DNA of 64,000 bases, taken from Meandrina meandrites (Eukaryota > Cnidaria > Anthozoa > Scleractinia > Meandrinidae). Both the position numbers and the translations under genes were made by a program. Positions 34,880 through 46,855 of this stretch are shown piece after piece. The stretch is taken from assembly GCA_963693305.1 (NCBI GenBank), contig OY855908.1, positions 19,114,993 through 19,178,992 of the forward strand, written 5' to 3'. Within the stretch, counting starts at the first letter, position 1. Each line of letters opens with the position of its first letter. The notes beneath the pieces are model-generated. The model was not told the DNA's origin. It saw only the letters and a program-made list of their open reading frames with translations, and made no database searches.

Positions 34880-37430
34880 ACGCACAGGAAACACGCGAAC
34901 GAACGCATGATTGAACGTCGACGGGAGCGCACTATGGAACGCAGAGGAAACGGTCTGGCGATCGCAAGAGGGACCAACGGTGGAGTCGCGACAGGCGCAC
35001 GAGGAACATAATGAGAAAACAATAACGGAAAGCAAAGGATATTCACGAGAAATCAATTGTGAACGCACAAGGAAATGCATGAGCTGGGGAATGCATGAAG
35101 GCTTGGGTGGGTTGGATGTCCATTATGTTAGCCAAGATTCGGTAGAACCAGGGTTAACATTAAGCTACATTAGGGTTCGGCCGGGGATAGGGTTAACGTA
35201 AGAGATGATTGTGCTTTGATCGCACGGACAAGCACGAAGAAATGAGCCAGGGGATGGGGAAGCACGAGGAATGCACGATGTTAAACATTGGGAAACACAC
35301 GGGAAAAATGCACTGGAGTAACGCACGTGGTAAGTTAGACCACGAGTAGTCCCTCATTTTTCTCAGAGTCAATCGAGCACAGCAGCGCGAGAAAATATCT
35401 TCATGCGAAGAGACGCACCAAGAAACGATTTTCTCTCAAGTTCGCAAGCTTGTCTACTCGACGGAGCTTGAGTACAATGACAGACTACTCCTAGTCTTTT
35501 GGTTGTCGGTCCGAGCTGGAGAAGGGGCACACGGGTGGGTGTTTAGCCAGTCTTAAACAAACACTTTTCTTTCTCTCAACAACTTTCTTTCTTCTTTACT
35601 AGACAACAGCTTTGGTTATTATAAACCCAAATACACCTAGTTAATACCTGTATTTGAGTCTTTAGACAGTGAGATATGTCTTAAAATGTGTTTTGTTCAT
35701 TTTATTTATAAATTCCCAAGAGAAACTATTTTGTAGAACGAAGACCACCAATAATATACTACAATTTAAAAACATCGAAAATACCCACAACTTTCTATTT
35801 TCCAAAACTCCGAAACTATATAGCCAGTTAAAATGTTGTCGTATTAAACGTATTTCTATTTACCTAAATGATATAATTATGATTTTTAATAAGCCCTATC
35901 AATCTCTTATAACACCCACTCTCTGTTACCCCCTCCCTCTAAGGGCCCTGTAAACAAATAAGGCCCCAACCCCCCTCCCCGGGGGTGGGGGCTTAACGAG
36001 CTTCTGAATCTATATGTACGAACATCTTAAACAGTCTCCATGAACATACGGGTCATTGACCAAGCGTGAAGTCAGAGATGCAGTTGTGTAGCAGCTCTCG
36101 TAAGCTTGTAATTCTACTGGTCCTCTAGTGTAGCAGCTGCTATTGTTTTGGGGGCTAGGGGCATTGTCCTTGTTGTTTGTTCTATTGTTCTCTCAGCCAC
36201 TCATGTGAGACCTTACCCAGAGATGACGTGCGTGCATGCATTGATGAGCGGACAATATATGCGGATTTTGCCCGGTCGAGCGGTTTACAACGCAGGGTTT
36301 ACCTCTTCCTGCCCGCTTGCTGGGCCAGCCATATAATAAAAACATTAATACCATGCCATAGAAAATACAGCCAATCAGAATACAGGAAAGTGTGGTATAT
36401 TCGACTGTATTTTACTCAACCTTTCCATCGTGCGCTGTGACTTTATTTCCTTCGAAAGTTAGTAAGCTTATTTTCTATGGTATGGTATAAAATAGTTATG
36501 CAACATTTCTCGTGGTATAACATGCAATACCCACTTGTCAATTGTATTTTCTTTAAGAGAGTAAAAGCTAGTGCGTATACCGAGAAAATACAAGTGACTC
36601 GTGGGATTTCATAGTTTACCACTCGAAAGCGCTGCATAACTTGTATCTACAACTTTTGTGGGAACATCTACAACTAATCTACATTATCTACGAACACGTG
36701 CAAAAATATTTGCAAATAATTTTTTGAGGGCCCATAAAAAAATTTAGGCATACTTCTAGCTTCCATTCGGCACCACTAAGTTCCACATATTACTGCCGTG
36801 AACATGTTTAACTTATTGGAAGCAACGGATTTAAACTCTCCCAAGGTCTTCCCTCCCTCCTTCACCACTCTGTCTGTGTAGCGTGGATAAACAAACTGCT
36901 TTATATTATTGTTGAACGATCTCCTGCAAATAATGAGGAAGAAATACTGTTAGAAATAATAACAGATGATGAATGGTTATCTTGTTAGAGATAGTTGAAT
37001 TATTTACGAGACGGTTTGGTCTACTATATTAGAGACACTCAACATCGTGTTTGGAGTGATCCAGTGAGACTGACGTGTGAGAAAGGCAATCACGCAAAAT
37101 TGAAATTTATTCTCCAAAGTATTATAGCTGAAAGCTTATCACATGCAAAATTCATAACGTGCAATTCCCACTAAACCATCCATTGTCACTAATGGCCAAA
37201 ACTGGTCACGTGGTAGAATGTTAGACGCGCCAAACAATGGAAATAACAAAAATTTATTTATTGAAACTCATTACTCCACCATTGGGCCATTTTACTATAT
37301 ATGCCACATTTTTACATTGTAGAACAAGGCAAAATACGGACTGAAAATAGAGCGGGGAAAATGGCGGAATCAGACTTTATTTCGAGAATGGTAAATCAGT
37401 TATTCAAATTCTTCACAACATAACATTTTC
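34880..37430. repeat. Segmental duplication, copy 1
   Basis: It matches 44700-47850 in the same orientation in several blocks: 34885-35340 with 44705-45140, 35341-35670 with 45124-45615, 36290-36420 with 45855-45975, 36640-37430 with about 46880-47850. No intact gene is seen in either copy; a short frame ending in EEEILLEIITDDEWL is shared by both and might be a decayed coding piece. Confidence 0.75.
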
Positions 37431-37708
37431 AAGAAATAGACTGGTCGGTATTTGGGTAAAGTCATTCTCAAAAAAATCAAGGAGCATACGTGGAAAAGGA
37501 CGAAATACGTTTCTCTAATTTGGATCTTGTAATGTCAATACACTCACAATTTGTTTCTTTCTGCGTAAATTGAGGACATAAGCATGTTGTCTCATGGAGT
37601 AACAGCTCCAAACAGTCCTCGTAAAACACGCAGTCATGTAGTCAAGTCAACATTTCACTCCTTTCACGGGAAAATATGAACTTACAATTGACCTCGCTCC
37701 CAATGTGT

Positions 37709-37747
37709 GGCTTCATAGCTCAGTTGGTAGAACATCGCACCGGTATC

Positions 37748-37780
<33 letters not shown>
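37709..37780 (+). tRNA. Solo tRNA-Thr-like sequence
   Basis: Same cloverleaf and flanks as the array units (surrounding match about 37649-37853), with canonical T loop TTCGAAT but a weakened D stem (GAAC instead of GAGC) and the same CCGGTAT anticodon loop. A T-run terminator follows. Confidence 0.5.
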
Positions 37781-37781
<1 letters not shown>

Positions 37782-39057
37782 TGATTTTTTTCAGGCTTCT
37801 TTATTCCAATTGCTTAAATTGGAAATTCACTGCGAAGATCACATATCACCTTCAACTGGAACAATTGCATCTTTTGTCAAAACAAAAGACCCAAATATTA
37901 CGATTCCCATATCTGTAATGGCATTTAAAATAAGCGATCAAATTGTTGAAGCTGCACAAATCTAATACAAAGTTTGAGTTCGTTTGGCTGGTGTGTGTCT
38001 GAATGTAATTTAATTGCTGCAGAAACAAATACCATTTTCCATGTCTCAGTGCACTGAACAGATCTTCACAAAAGGTAAAACGTGAAACGAAAGAGAGAGT
38101 GATTTAGCGATGTGACTTGGTTGTGTGAAGCGTTGGAATATGCTGCTGACAAAGGTTATGTTATCAAATTAAACGAAGCATCGGATAGATATTTGGTACT
38201 GGCAGAAAAAGTAGAAATTTAAGTTCTTCATTAGCCGCAGATCAACATTTAAATACAAGCTGCTGCTCAGTCTTGGAAATGTGATGGATTGTGTTCAGTC
38301 TTTTGAGGGACGTCCACCAGAACGTCTGAATTTAATTTGCGTGTCCCTACGAAATACGCTAATATTGCTGTATCCAAACTGGCTAATGAGAGTGCTGACA
38401 CCGATGACGTGCTTACAATGCCAACATACGAGCAACACGAGGATATTTTTTTCTTTCTCTGGTTCATGTTGCATTATTGAAACTACGCGGGAGCTTGGTC
38501 TCAAAGGTCCAAGCGTCAGTGTGCAAGATGCCATTGATTGCGTTTTAGACAGTTTATTCGTGTTTTTACGGCTCTTGCTTGGAGGTAAAAAACTTCTACG
38601 TGGAGAAACCGCTAAAGGAAGAGGAAGGTGAGGCTAGGTGCAGAGTGCTTCCATGGGCTCAAGAAATTGTCTATGGGGTGAATGGTGGAAAGAAATAGGC
38701 ACCGAAGCACGTTGGACTTGGTAGCACGCTTCATCAAGTCACATGCAAGGTCAAAAGATCTTGTCAAGCTTTTCAGTAAACTTGGCCATATTTTGAGCTA
38801 CGATCAACTTGCAAGTAGACACAAGCTTGGCGGAGAGTGTTTTAAAGACTTTGGATCCTGATACTGGTAGTGTTATGCCAGCAAATGTGGTGCGTGAGTA
38901 ATTTATCCACTTCTCTGTAGATAATATTGGCATTCTAGATAAAACGGCAAAAATACTTTTCATGCAACTGATGCAACTCAAATTGCAGCATGGCAAAGGA
39001 GAGTAGAAAGTAATGTAATGCTTGAAAATTTGAAGCTCTCAACTTAGCACAGTCTTG

Positions 39058-39383
39058 GGTAGCGTTCCTTTTAACCAATCTAAATCCGAGATTTCTCGTT
39101 CCATTTATGGACAAACCAATCATAGATTGCAATCCAAACAATCCACCTCTGGAGGTGGATCGTTCAGATTGGTACTGAAACTGGTTTCAGATTTTCGTTC
39201 CCTTTGAACGAATCAAACTTGGTACGGATCAGTTCGGCCATCTTTGTTTTGAAAAAAGTGATTCCCATGTGCCTTGTCGCCGTGGCTCGATCTATTTTCA
39301 GATTTTCGTTCCACCTAACACGAAGATTGAAACAATTTGAATTAACTAGATACGAAAATGGATTGGTTAAAAGGAACGCTACC
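39058..39383. mobile_element. MITE with GGTAGCGTTCCTTTTAACCA ends
   Basis: The 24-bp arms are perfectly inverted at 39058-39081 and 39360-39383; 326 bp in total, inside the broken gene. No exact target duplication is clear. Confidence 0.8.
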
Positions 39384-39417
39384 TTAGTGTTCCATAGTCA
39401 ATGGATAGGATTTATCC

Positions 39418-39744
39418 CCGGGGGGGGGGGGGGGGACTCCCATATGGAATGGACGGGGATGCTCGTCGGAAATTTTAAACTTAGCCCCTAAAAGAGACCA
39501 ATCTGGGTGTGGCCGAACGTTATGCAGACCCCTAAAAGAGTAAATATAACCAATCAAAATTCTTTTTTTTATTATTATTATTTCTTCGCGTGCAATCCTA
39601 AACGAGACCTTGACGGCTAAAAATAATGACATTTTGCCCACAACACCCTAAGCGAGACCAAAATCCTAAATTTACACCCCTAAGCGAGACGACGAGCATC
39701 CCCGTCAATTTCATATGGGAGTACCCCCCCCCCCCCCCCCGGGG
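39418..39744. mobile_element. hAT-like MITE with poly-G/poly-C ends and 8-bp duplication
   Basis: The ends run into G15 and C18 tracts followed by ACTCCCATATG and CATATGGGAGT. The direct repeat ATTTATCC is at 39410-39417 and 39745-39752. The interior has CCCTAAGCGAGAC repeats. It has the same end design as 33692-34168 but a different interior. Confidence 0.8.
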
Positions 39745-41052
39745 ATTTATCCAGTAGAGGTGAAACGAAGTTCTCCTTTGTTTTCAAGGATAGTTGAAAA
39801 AGAATGGTTTGACTACTAAAGATGACAACGATTCTGTCCGTACTGCTCACGCAACTGATCTGGCATTCAACATGTTACGACATCATCCAGAAATAAGAAG
39901 TGTGTGGACAGAATTAAATCACTCACTCTCTCAGAATAAACAAGAAGTAACAACAATAGGATGCATGCCAATTATTCAGGCTCCACTACATGGATGTGAC
40001 ACCCTCGATACTGCATGTACACATCAGCCACACTAATGACAACAGCATACCTTTATAACAGTAAACCAGCCTCTGTTTTGTAAGCTTGTCGAGGTGAATT
40101 AAATGGGAAAGACATGAGTACCAGAAGAAGCCTGTTATACAGTTTGGGGTTCTTCATATATCAATGTACTTCCTAAAGGCGATTGGAAACCATATGAATG
40201 GCTCAGGCTAAGTGGAAACATGGGTCGATAGTGGACTTCTTGGTCAAAATGCAAACGAGTATGTCGTGAATGGAGACGCCTACAAAAGAGCTATGCGTGC
40301 TCACAGATTGCTCTGCAGTCATTGTGGTCGCTGCTGATGCCTTTCCTGCAAGAATCCTGCCAGAAATCGCACGCGGATTTTTTGCCAAGAAATATTTGTC
40401 CTTGCTTGCTCTACAGAAAATGCAGGAACATTGATAGCATCTCTGAAATCACCAAGGGTACATAAGCTGCTCGACGAATTTATAGCACAAATATTCGAAG
40501 AAAATGTCAATTTTACGTTTTGATAGAACTACAAGGAAATGGTACCTATACTCCTAATGATCGCATGGGCTCAGAGCGAGGAGATATGGGATCTACTTGC
40601 ACAGTTTCCGCCACTTATTGCCATATTGTTTCAGGTATGATCAATTTAATTATGCAAGTTGGGGTGAGTGTACATCGCAGAGATGGACCAGTTGCAACAG
40701 AAAGTTTAAGAAGATTTAAGAAGGGCAACTTCGTTGTCAAATGGAATGCAAGTTCAGCGAGGTCAGACCTGGTCACAGTCTTGAACAGCTAAATGGGATA
40801 GAAAAAAGGGGAGGAGAGATCCTGGGCATAGCCAAGACGCCATCAGCATTGAGTAGATGGGCTCTGTTCTATAACCATCGGTCACAAATTGCTGATACTA
40901 CTCACAAGATGTTCGGATTGTACCAAGAAGACAAGTTTTCCCACAGCGTGTCTTCTATACTTCTGATAGGAAAGATCGTGACAAGAATTCCAGAATTCCA
41001 TAACGGTTACGGTGAAGATTTTAACTTTTACCCACTGTTGAACAACTTTTAA

Positions 41053-41790
41053 AGCCAACATGACGTAAGATCTGTTTAATTCAGCATTTCAAATTTTGTG
41101 GCCATGTACGCAGTTAAATAGCAAACAAACAAATATAGACCTATATGTGATGTCATGTAATGACGTCACAGGTTGCCTCGAATCCTTTCTGCAGCCTTAA
41201 CTTAATAAATTAGCAGGAACCAGGCAGGAGGCAATTTATTTGGTATTTCAAGCTGCAAATAAAGTGCATACGGCTTAAAATCCATCTTCTTCTACAAATT
41301 AAACATTGCGATGACGTCATTTAAGACGTCATTTTTTGTGGCGTCATTTTGAGACTGAAGATCACGATAAAAACTTTGGTAACAAGCATTTTCGTTTTCA
41401 GCAGGTCAAATTACCTTAGAAAATTCCTGTTACCAACTTTTACTAAGAAATGCCTCGTTACTTTCAAATTTCATAAAAGTCGTCTGGTCTAAAAACTACC
41501 AGTCCATGAGCCGGAAAAACACTCCATTGTTTTTACTGTTGACTGTTATAGTGGCAGAACACAGTTGTCCAATGTTTGGAGTACCTATCCAGGTCCGTAG
41601 CCAAGATTTTGCATAGGAGAGGAGGGGGGGGGGGGGGTGCGCAAGAGCGCCTCCGCCACTTAATCCCGAGCGCCGCAGGCGCGAGAACGTAGGAGGGTGT
41701 GGGCGTATCGCCCCCCAGGAAATTTTGAAAAAATGGGTTATCTTAGACATCATTTGTGCGTTTTGAAGACAGTCTTTTTATTTTTTATTT
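41053..41790. other. No gene seen; palindromic TGACGTCA words and a G-rich tract
   Basis: Several TGACGTCA-like words lie between 41145 and 41350 and a G14 tract near 41625. No coding evidence. Confidence 0.4.
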
Positions 41791-41864
41791 AGCCTGCGAG
41801 CAGGCTCTCCGCGCGAAAAAAATGAAGAGGAGGCGAGAAGGAAGGAGAGCCTGCCCGCATCGCT
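41791..41864. repeat. 74-bp foldback with AGCCTGCGAGCAGGCTCTCC end
   Basis: GCAGGCTCTCC at the left pairs with GGAGAGCCTGC at the right. It resembles the AGCCTGCG ends of elements A and D. The following stretch to 42871 is A/T-rich (repeated ATTACTTACA words at 41880-42060) with no gene. Confidence 0.55.
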
Positions 41865-42871
41865 TAGAAGGTTGCAACACAAACATTACTTACAACAGTA
41901 ACATTACTTACAATACTAAAAAAAAATTACTATAATACTAGTATTAGTTACAGTATTTAATTACTAATTGACAATACACGTTACGTAATACAATTATAAA
42001 GACATTATTTCTAATTAACTATCTTAACATTACTTACAGTTATAATATCATTACTCACGGAACAGACGAAAGCTGTAGTGTGAAATTTGTCGAGCAGTGT
42101 AAAAGATACTAAAAAGTACTATATAGGTTATTCAGGAGAGGGAAACGATAGCGTCAGCGTCTTTGGGTGGAAGATTGGGATTGGAAGACAGTTGTTAGGA
42201 AACAAGGCAGGTAAAATTGAAGGACACTAGGTAGAATGTATCATTGAAATTAAGCTAGAGTCACACAATTTGGTCCAAAATATACCACAAATGGTGTCTA
42301 CAAATGGTGGACCTCTAACCCAAAGGACGATATTGAATGTAAATAAGCGAAACACAGTAAATACCATTTCCCTTTATTTATTTACTTTGAATTTGTTTTT
42401 CACAACAAGCGGACTTCCAATGCTCGTGGGGAGGGGGGGAGGGGATGCACACCATTGCACCCCCCCTCCCTACTGGCCTGCTATCCTTTATTTTGCTTTC
42501 ACATCCAAACCACTGCAGCAGACGAGCTCCAAATTGGCAGGTTACAAGATAAGCTGATGTATTTGTCGGGTTTCGCTTAAGACCATGTTGCGTTGCCAAA
42601 GCTGGAAACGACATGAATACATCTTTGCAGCGTTACACCGCTATGCCAACGGACAGTTGTTTCAGTCGAGGCTTGGTTGGACAGTTTTCGTATTTTACTG
42701 CATTTTTGATCACACCACCTGGCATGATTTTTAATTCCGCCGGTAGAATCTGACAAATTCACGATTTTGCCGGCAAAATAAAGATTACACAACTCACCCC
42801 ACTGGTAATGAAACTCTTTTTTATTTTTTCTATTAAATTTGCTCACACCAAAAGAGCTATTAATACTGTTA

Positions 42872-43322
42872 CAGTGGAACTCCGTTAATACGGCCACCAA
42901 CGGGACATGGAAATTCGACGTCTTGACAGATACATATCACAATTGAACAGAGCTACATCAAAATGCTAACGAATCTATTGGACCTTGATAACAATCTTTC
43001 TGTAAGAGTTGTTCACGAAGAGGAAAAAAGCTCAAGATCCACAGGCGTTTTTAATAAAATAATATCATTCAATATTGTTTCTCGAGTACCTACTGTATTT
43101 GTACCTAAGTAGTTGGTTCGAGTTGCCGTATTAGCAGGGTAACATTATAAAGGATTGTATAGTTTGGGATTTCAGAATGTGGCTGTTAGTCGTATTAACG
43201 GGGTGGCCGCATTACGGCGTTTTATTATAAGAAAATGTATGGCCATTTTGCCGGGACAAAAAAAAGTGGCCGTAATAAGAAAGTGCCGGATTAACGAGAT
43301 GGCCGTTAGGCGGGTTCCACTA
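42872..43322. mobile_element. pogo/Tigger-type MITE
   Basis: The ends CAGTGGAACTCCGTTAATAC and GGCGGGTTCCACTA are inverted and lie between TA dinucleotides (42870-42871, 43323-43324). The interior repeats GTGGCCGTATTAACG-type words near the right end. No transposase frame. Confidence 0.75.
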
Positions 43323-43438
43323 TACACTAATAAAACTAATACAGCTACTAAACAATAATTACAATGAAATGAATGAATTGATCCTCTCAGGGTGAAAGCA
43401 ATCTAAGCAATTGCACTCTTTAGCCTGAAAAAATTCAA

Positions 43439-43510
43439 GGCTACAACGGGATTTGAACTCATGACCTCCGCGATACCGGCACGATGCTCTACCGACTGAG
43501 CTGTGAAGCC
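43439..43510 (-). pseudogene. tRNA-Thr-like sequence, minus-strand member of an inverted pair
   Basis: Minus-strand GGCTTCACAGCTCAG, anticodon loop CCGGTAT, T arm with a mismatch (ATGAG/CCCGT). Its 5' end faces the plus-strand copy across 24 bp. Confidence 0.55.
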
Positions 43511-43534
43511 TTGATATGTTAGGAACAAGTTGAA

Positions 43535-43604
43535 GGCTTCATAGCTCAGTTGGCAGAGCATCGCACCGATATCAAGGAGGCCATGGATTTAAATTGTTGT
43601 AGCC
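43535..43604 (+). pseudogene. tRNA-Thr-like sequence, plus-strand member of an inverted pair
   Basis: GGCTTCATAGCTCAG start, anticodon loop CCGATAT, two bases short in the T arm. A T-run follows (TTGAATTTTTTTC). The symmetry with the minus copy extends past both tRNA 3' ends. Confidence 0.5.
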
Positions 43605-43929
43605 TTGAATTTTTTTCTGGCTTAAATTGCAATTGCTCGTTAAATTGCTTTCATACTGCAAGGATCATTTCAAATTCACTATGTCAATAATTACAATACA
43701 ATACATACACCTTATTGATATTTACGGCGAAGGTTTAAGATATAATACGCGCGATTATTTTGCGCGTTCCGTACTGGGCGAGAAAAGATACGAACAATGA
43801 GCAACATGTCCGCTCGTATATATGTCAAACCATCGAAAAAGGGATTTATTATTTCACTATTAAGTCAAAGTATGAGACGTTTTGTCCGACCATTTTGTTG
43901 CCTCACTTTGCGTCCGAATTTTTGCTTAG

Positions 43930-44053
43930 TTCTACTTAACAATTAGATTATGAGCTCGAGATTTCTATGAGGTGATAGTTGATGAGGCCGCAGGCCGAAT
44001 CAACTATCACCTCATAGAAATTGAGAGCGAATAATCTAATTGTTTTAGTAGAA
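43930..44053. repeat. 124-bp near-perfect foldback
   Basis: Arms of about 57 bp starting TTCTACT, including CAATTAGATTAT and TTTCTATGAGGTGATAGTTG, pair around GCCGCAGGC. Likely a MITE. The sequence to 44700 shows no gene apart from a C15 tract near 44562. Confidence 0.85.
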
Positions 44054-45195
44054 TTCTGACTGAAATAAACGCAAATAATGGTTTCTAATTATTTTCCTAC
44101 GCATTATCGAACTTAACGTTTTAACAAAATCGCACGCATTGAATTGTCCTTGGTAAATTTGCAGTTGTTTACGCGAGTGCACCCGTTTTTCAATAATTTC
44201 AAGCTTTTAAAGTCAAGAAACCGCTGATGTCCTTCTTTTAGTCTTCTCGGGAATTTTTTTATCCATTTACATTTAAACTTCCTTCCAAAACTTCGGAAAA
44301 ACGATAAAAACGTCGCATTTTGTGGACGACCTTCGGCAACTGCACACTAATGGCTGATAGTGTGCAATAGCTCAGCCAATCACATTGCAGCATTTGCATT
44401 AGTGTACTGGTAGAATTCTACTAAAGTTCTATAGTTCTAACGCACATGTCATATATTACACGTTCTCTTGACCTAATATGGTAAAATGGCGCAATAGTGG
44501 ACCATTGCAAATAACCGCTGGGGGGCGGGGGGCATTTTTTTTTCTCCATTAGACAAGTTCCCCCCCCCCCCCCCTCCTCTCCCCACGGTTATTTCTAAAC
44601 CACTTATAGTATGGTATAGGCTATCAAATTCCCGGAAATCGCTCCACATGTTCATTTGAACAAAAATTTTAGGCGCTCACCTCTGTCTAAAAACGGGAAC
44701 ACGCGGGAAACAAACAGGAACGAACGAACGCATGATTGGACGTCAACGGGAGCGTACTATGGAACGCAGAGGGAACGGTCTGGCGATCGCAAGAGGGACC
44801 CACGGTGGAGTCGCTACAGGCGCACTATGAACACAATGAGAAAACAATAACGGAAAGCAAAGGAAATTCACGAGAAATCAAGAGTGAACGCACAAGGAAA
44901 CGCGTTAGCCGGGGAATGCATGAAGGCTTGGGTGGGTTGGATGTCCGCCAAGATTCGGCAGAACCAGGGTTAACATTAGGATTAGGGAAAGGGTTGACGT
45001 AAGAGATGATTCTGCTTTGATCGCACGGAGAAGCACAAAGAAATGGACCAGGGGATGCACGATGTTAAACAATGGGCAACACACGGGAAAAATGCACTGG
45101 AGTTAGAAAATTAGAAAGTTAGACTACGAGTAGTCCCTCATTTTTCTCAGGGTCAGTCGAGGACGGCAACGCGAGAAAATATCTTCATGCGAAGA

Positions 45196-45339
45196 CAGTG
45201 GCGGATCCAGGTGAAGGGGGCGGGCTCCCACCATATTTTTTCGGAAATAGCGCATTTTCTTTGAAGTGCTGGAATTATCTTCAAGTCAAGCTTTTAAATG
45301 CGGGCCCCCTCCTTAGCTGAAGGCCTGGATCAGCCACTG
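45196..45339. mobile_element. 144-bp MITE with CAGTGGCGGATCCAGG ends; empty site known
   Basis: The ends CAGTGGCGGATCCAGG and CCTGGATCAGCCACTG are inverted. GAAGA is repeated at 45191-45195 and 45340-45344. The duplicate locus at 35407-35411 carries one GAAGA and no element, giving the pre-insertion state. Confidence 0.85.
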
Positions 45340-46489
45340 GAAGAGACGCACCAAGTGATTTTCTCTCAAGTTCGCAAGCTTGCCCACCCGACGGAGCTTG
45401 AGTACAATGACAGACTGCTCCTAGTCTTTTATTAGGGAGTTGGTTGTCGGTTCGAGCTGGAGAAGAGGCACATGGTTGGGTGTTGGACCAGTCTTACACG
45501 AACACTTGTCTTTCCTTCAACGACTTTATTTCTTCTTCACTAGGCAACAGCTTTGTTTATTATAAACCCAAATACACCTAGTTAATACCTGTATTTGAGT
45601 CTTTAGACACTGAGATGAATGATGCAGATTTCGCTGCCAACCGAGTTCGCTCCCTATCTTGTTCGAGTTCGCCCCCACCGATCACTAACGTAGTCACGCT
45701 TTTCTCACGCTTAAAGAACGAGAAACATTCTAGATAGTTTTTCTCACCCTTAAAAAACGAGAAATATTCTAGATAGTTTTTTCCCACGCTTAAAGAACGA
45801 AAAATATTCTAGATAGTAAGCGTACTTGGGAGCGAACAAGGTAAGTGTAAGTGGGTTTACCTCTTCTTGCCTGCTCGCGGGGCCAGCCAAATACATTTAT
45901 ACCATGCCATAGAAAATACAGCCAATCAGAATACAGGAAAGCTGTGGTATATTTCATGGAATTAAACCCAACTTTCCCGTCCTGCGCTGCGACTTTAGTC
46001 CCTTTGAAAGTTGTTAAGCTTATTTTCTAAGGTACGAGAAATTATTGTATAACTATTTTAACCATGGTATACCATGCAATATTCCACTTGTCAATTGTAT
46101 TTCCTTCACTCGCCTAAAAGCTTGTGCATATACCGAGAAAATACCAGTGAATCGTGGGTATTCCACATTGTTATATAAACTGCAGTGGTATAGCGAGTGG
46201 TAGCAAATCGAGAAAAATGGTATCACACATGTGTGGATAAAAATGGTATCCACACGTGTGATATCATTTTTTACCAATCAGCTCACAGAGTTTGCCATGT
46301 TACAATGCTCAATGGGCCAAGGTTTATCGATATTAAGTCGAAACATCTTCGGATCTTCCTCGGCAATCTTCGGGAATCTTCGGAAATTTTCGGAAAACTT
46401 TCGGAAACATTCGTATGACGACCGGACAACATTTTCCAAATCTTCGGAAATCTTCAGAAAATCGTCAAAAACCTCGTTATTAGTAGGTT

Positions 46490-46613
46490 TATAAAATAAA
46501 CAGAATACATGGTTGCTTGGAGATGTGAAATTTATCTTCTCGTGTTCAAATCGATATCTCAAGATAAATTTCATATCTCCGCGCAACCATGTATTATCCT
46601 CTATTTATTAAAA
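46490..46613. mobile_element. Foldback MITE with AATACATGG ends (second copy)
   Basis: Arms match 25690-25832: AATACATGGTTGC, TTTATCTTCTCGTGTTCAA, TCGATATCTC. It is shorter in the loop. Confidence 0.75.
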
Positions 46614-46739
46614 ACTAGCAATGGCATATTGCAATTCCCAAGTTTTGATTGGTTAACAGGCAATGGTATATGAGCTCCTATATCATTGACCACAGCTGGG
46701 GAGCTCAAATATTGCAATTCTTTTGGGCGTTTATAATAA

Positions 46740-46855
46740 AACAATTATTCCACTCACGATTGTTGGATATGACATCGTGATAGCCAACTCGGCGCTACGC
46801 GCCTTGTTGGCTATCTACCATCTCATATCCAATGTGCGCTCGTGGAATAATTGTT
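46740..46855. repeat. 116-bp foldback with AACAATTATTCCAC ends
   Basis: The outer 14 bp are perfectly inverted; inner arms include TTGGATATGA and AGCCAACTCGGCGC/GCGCCTTGTTGGCT. Likely a MITE. Confidence 0.8.

Larger units (their letters stand above)
38100..41052 (+). pseudogene. Broken copy of an unassigned multicopy-type gene
   Basis: Fragments of one protein-like sequence occur in order on the plus strand in shifting frames with stops: LCEALEYAADKGYVIKL near 38130; LVKLFSKLGHILSYDQL near 38760; DLAFNMLRHHPEIRSVW near 39860; and RWALFYNHRSQIADTTH near 40855, inside an open stretch at 40741-41052. I recall the last motif from large repeated gene families in cnidarians but cannot name a function. 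Two MITEs (39058-39383, 39418-39744) interrupt it, and many stops separate the pieces. An ancient mobile gene is possible. Confidence 0.5.

Noticed and set aside
40741..41052. Independent short gene
   Set aside because: Its sequence is the natural continuation of the broken gene starting near 38100, so it is reported as part of that pseudogene.
41620..41720. Possible hAT end (CAGGTCCGTAGCC near 41590) with G-rich tract
   Set aside because: No matching inverted end or target duplication found nearby.
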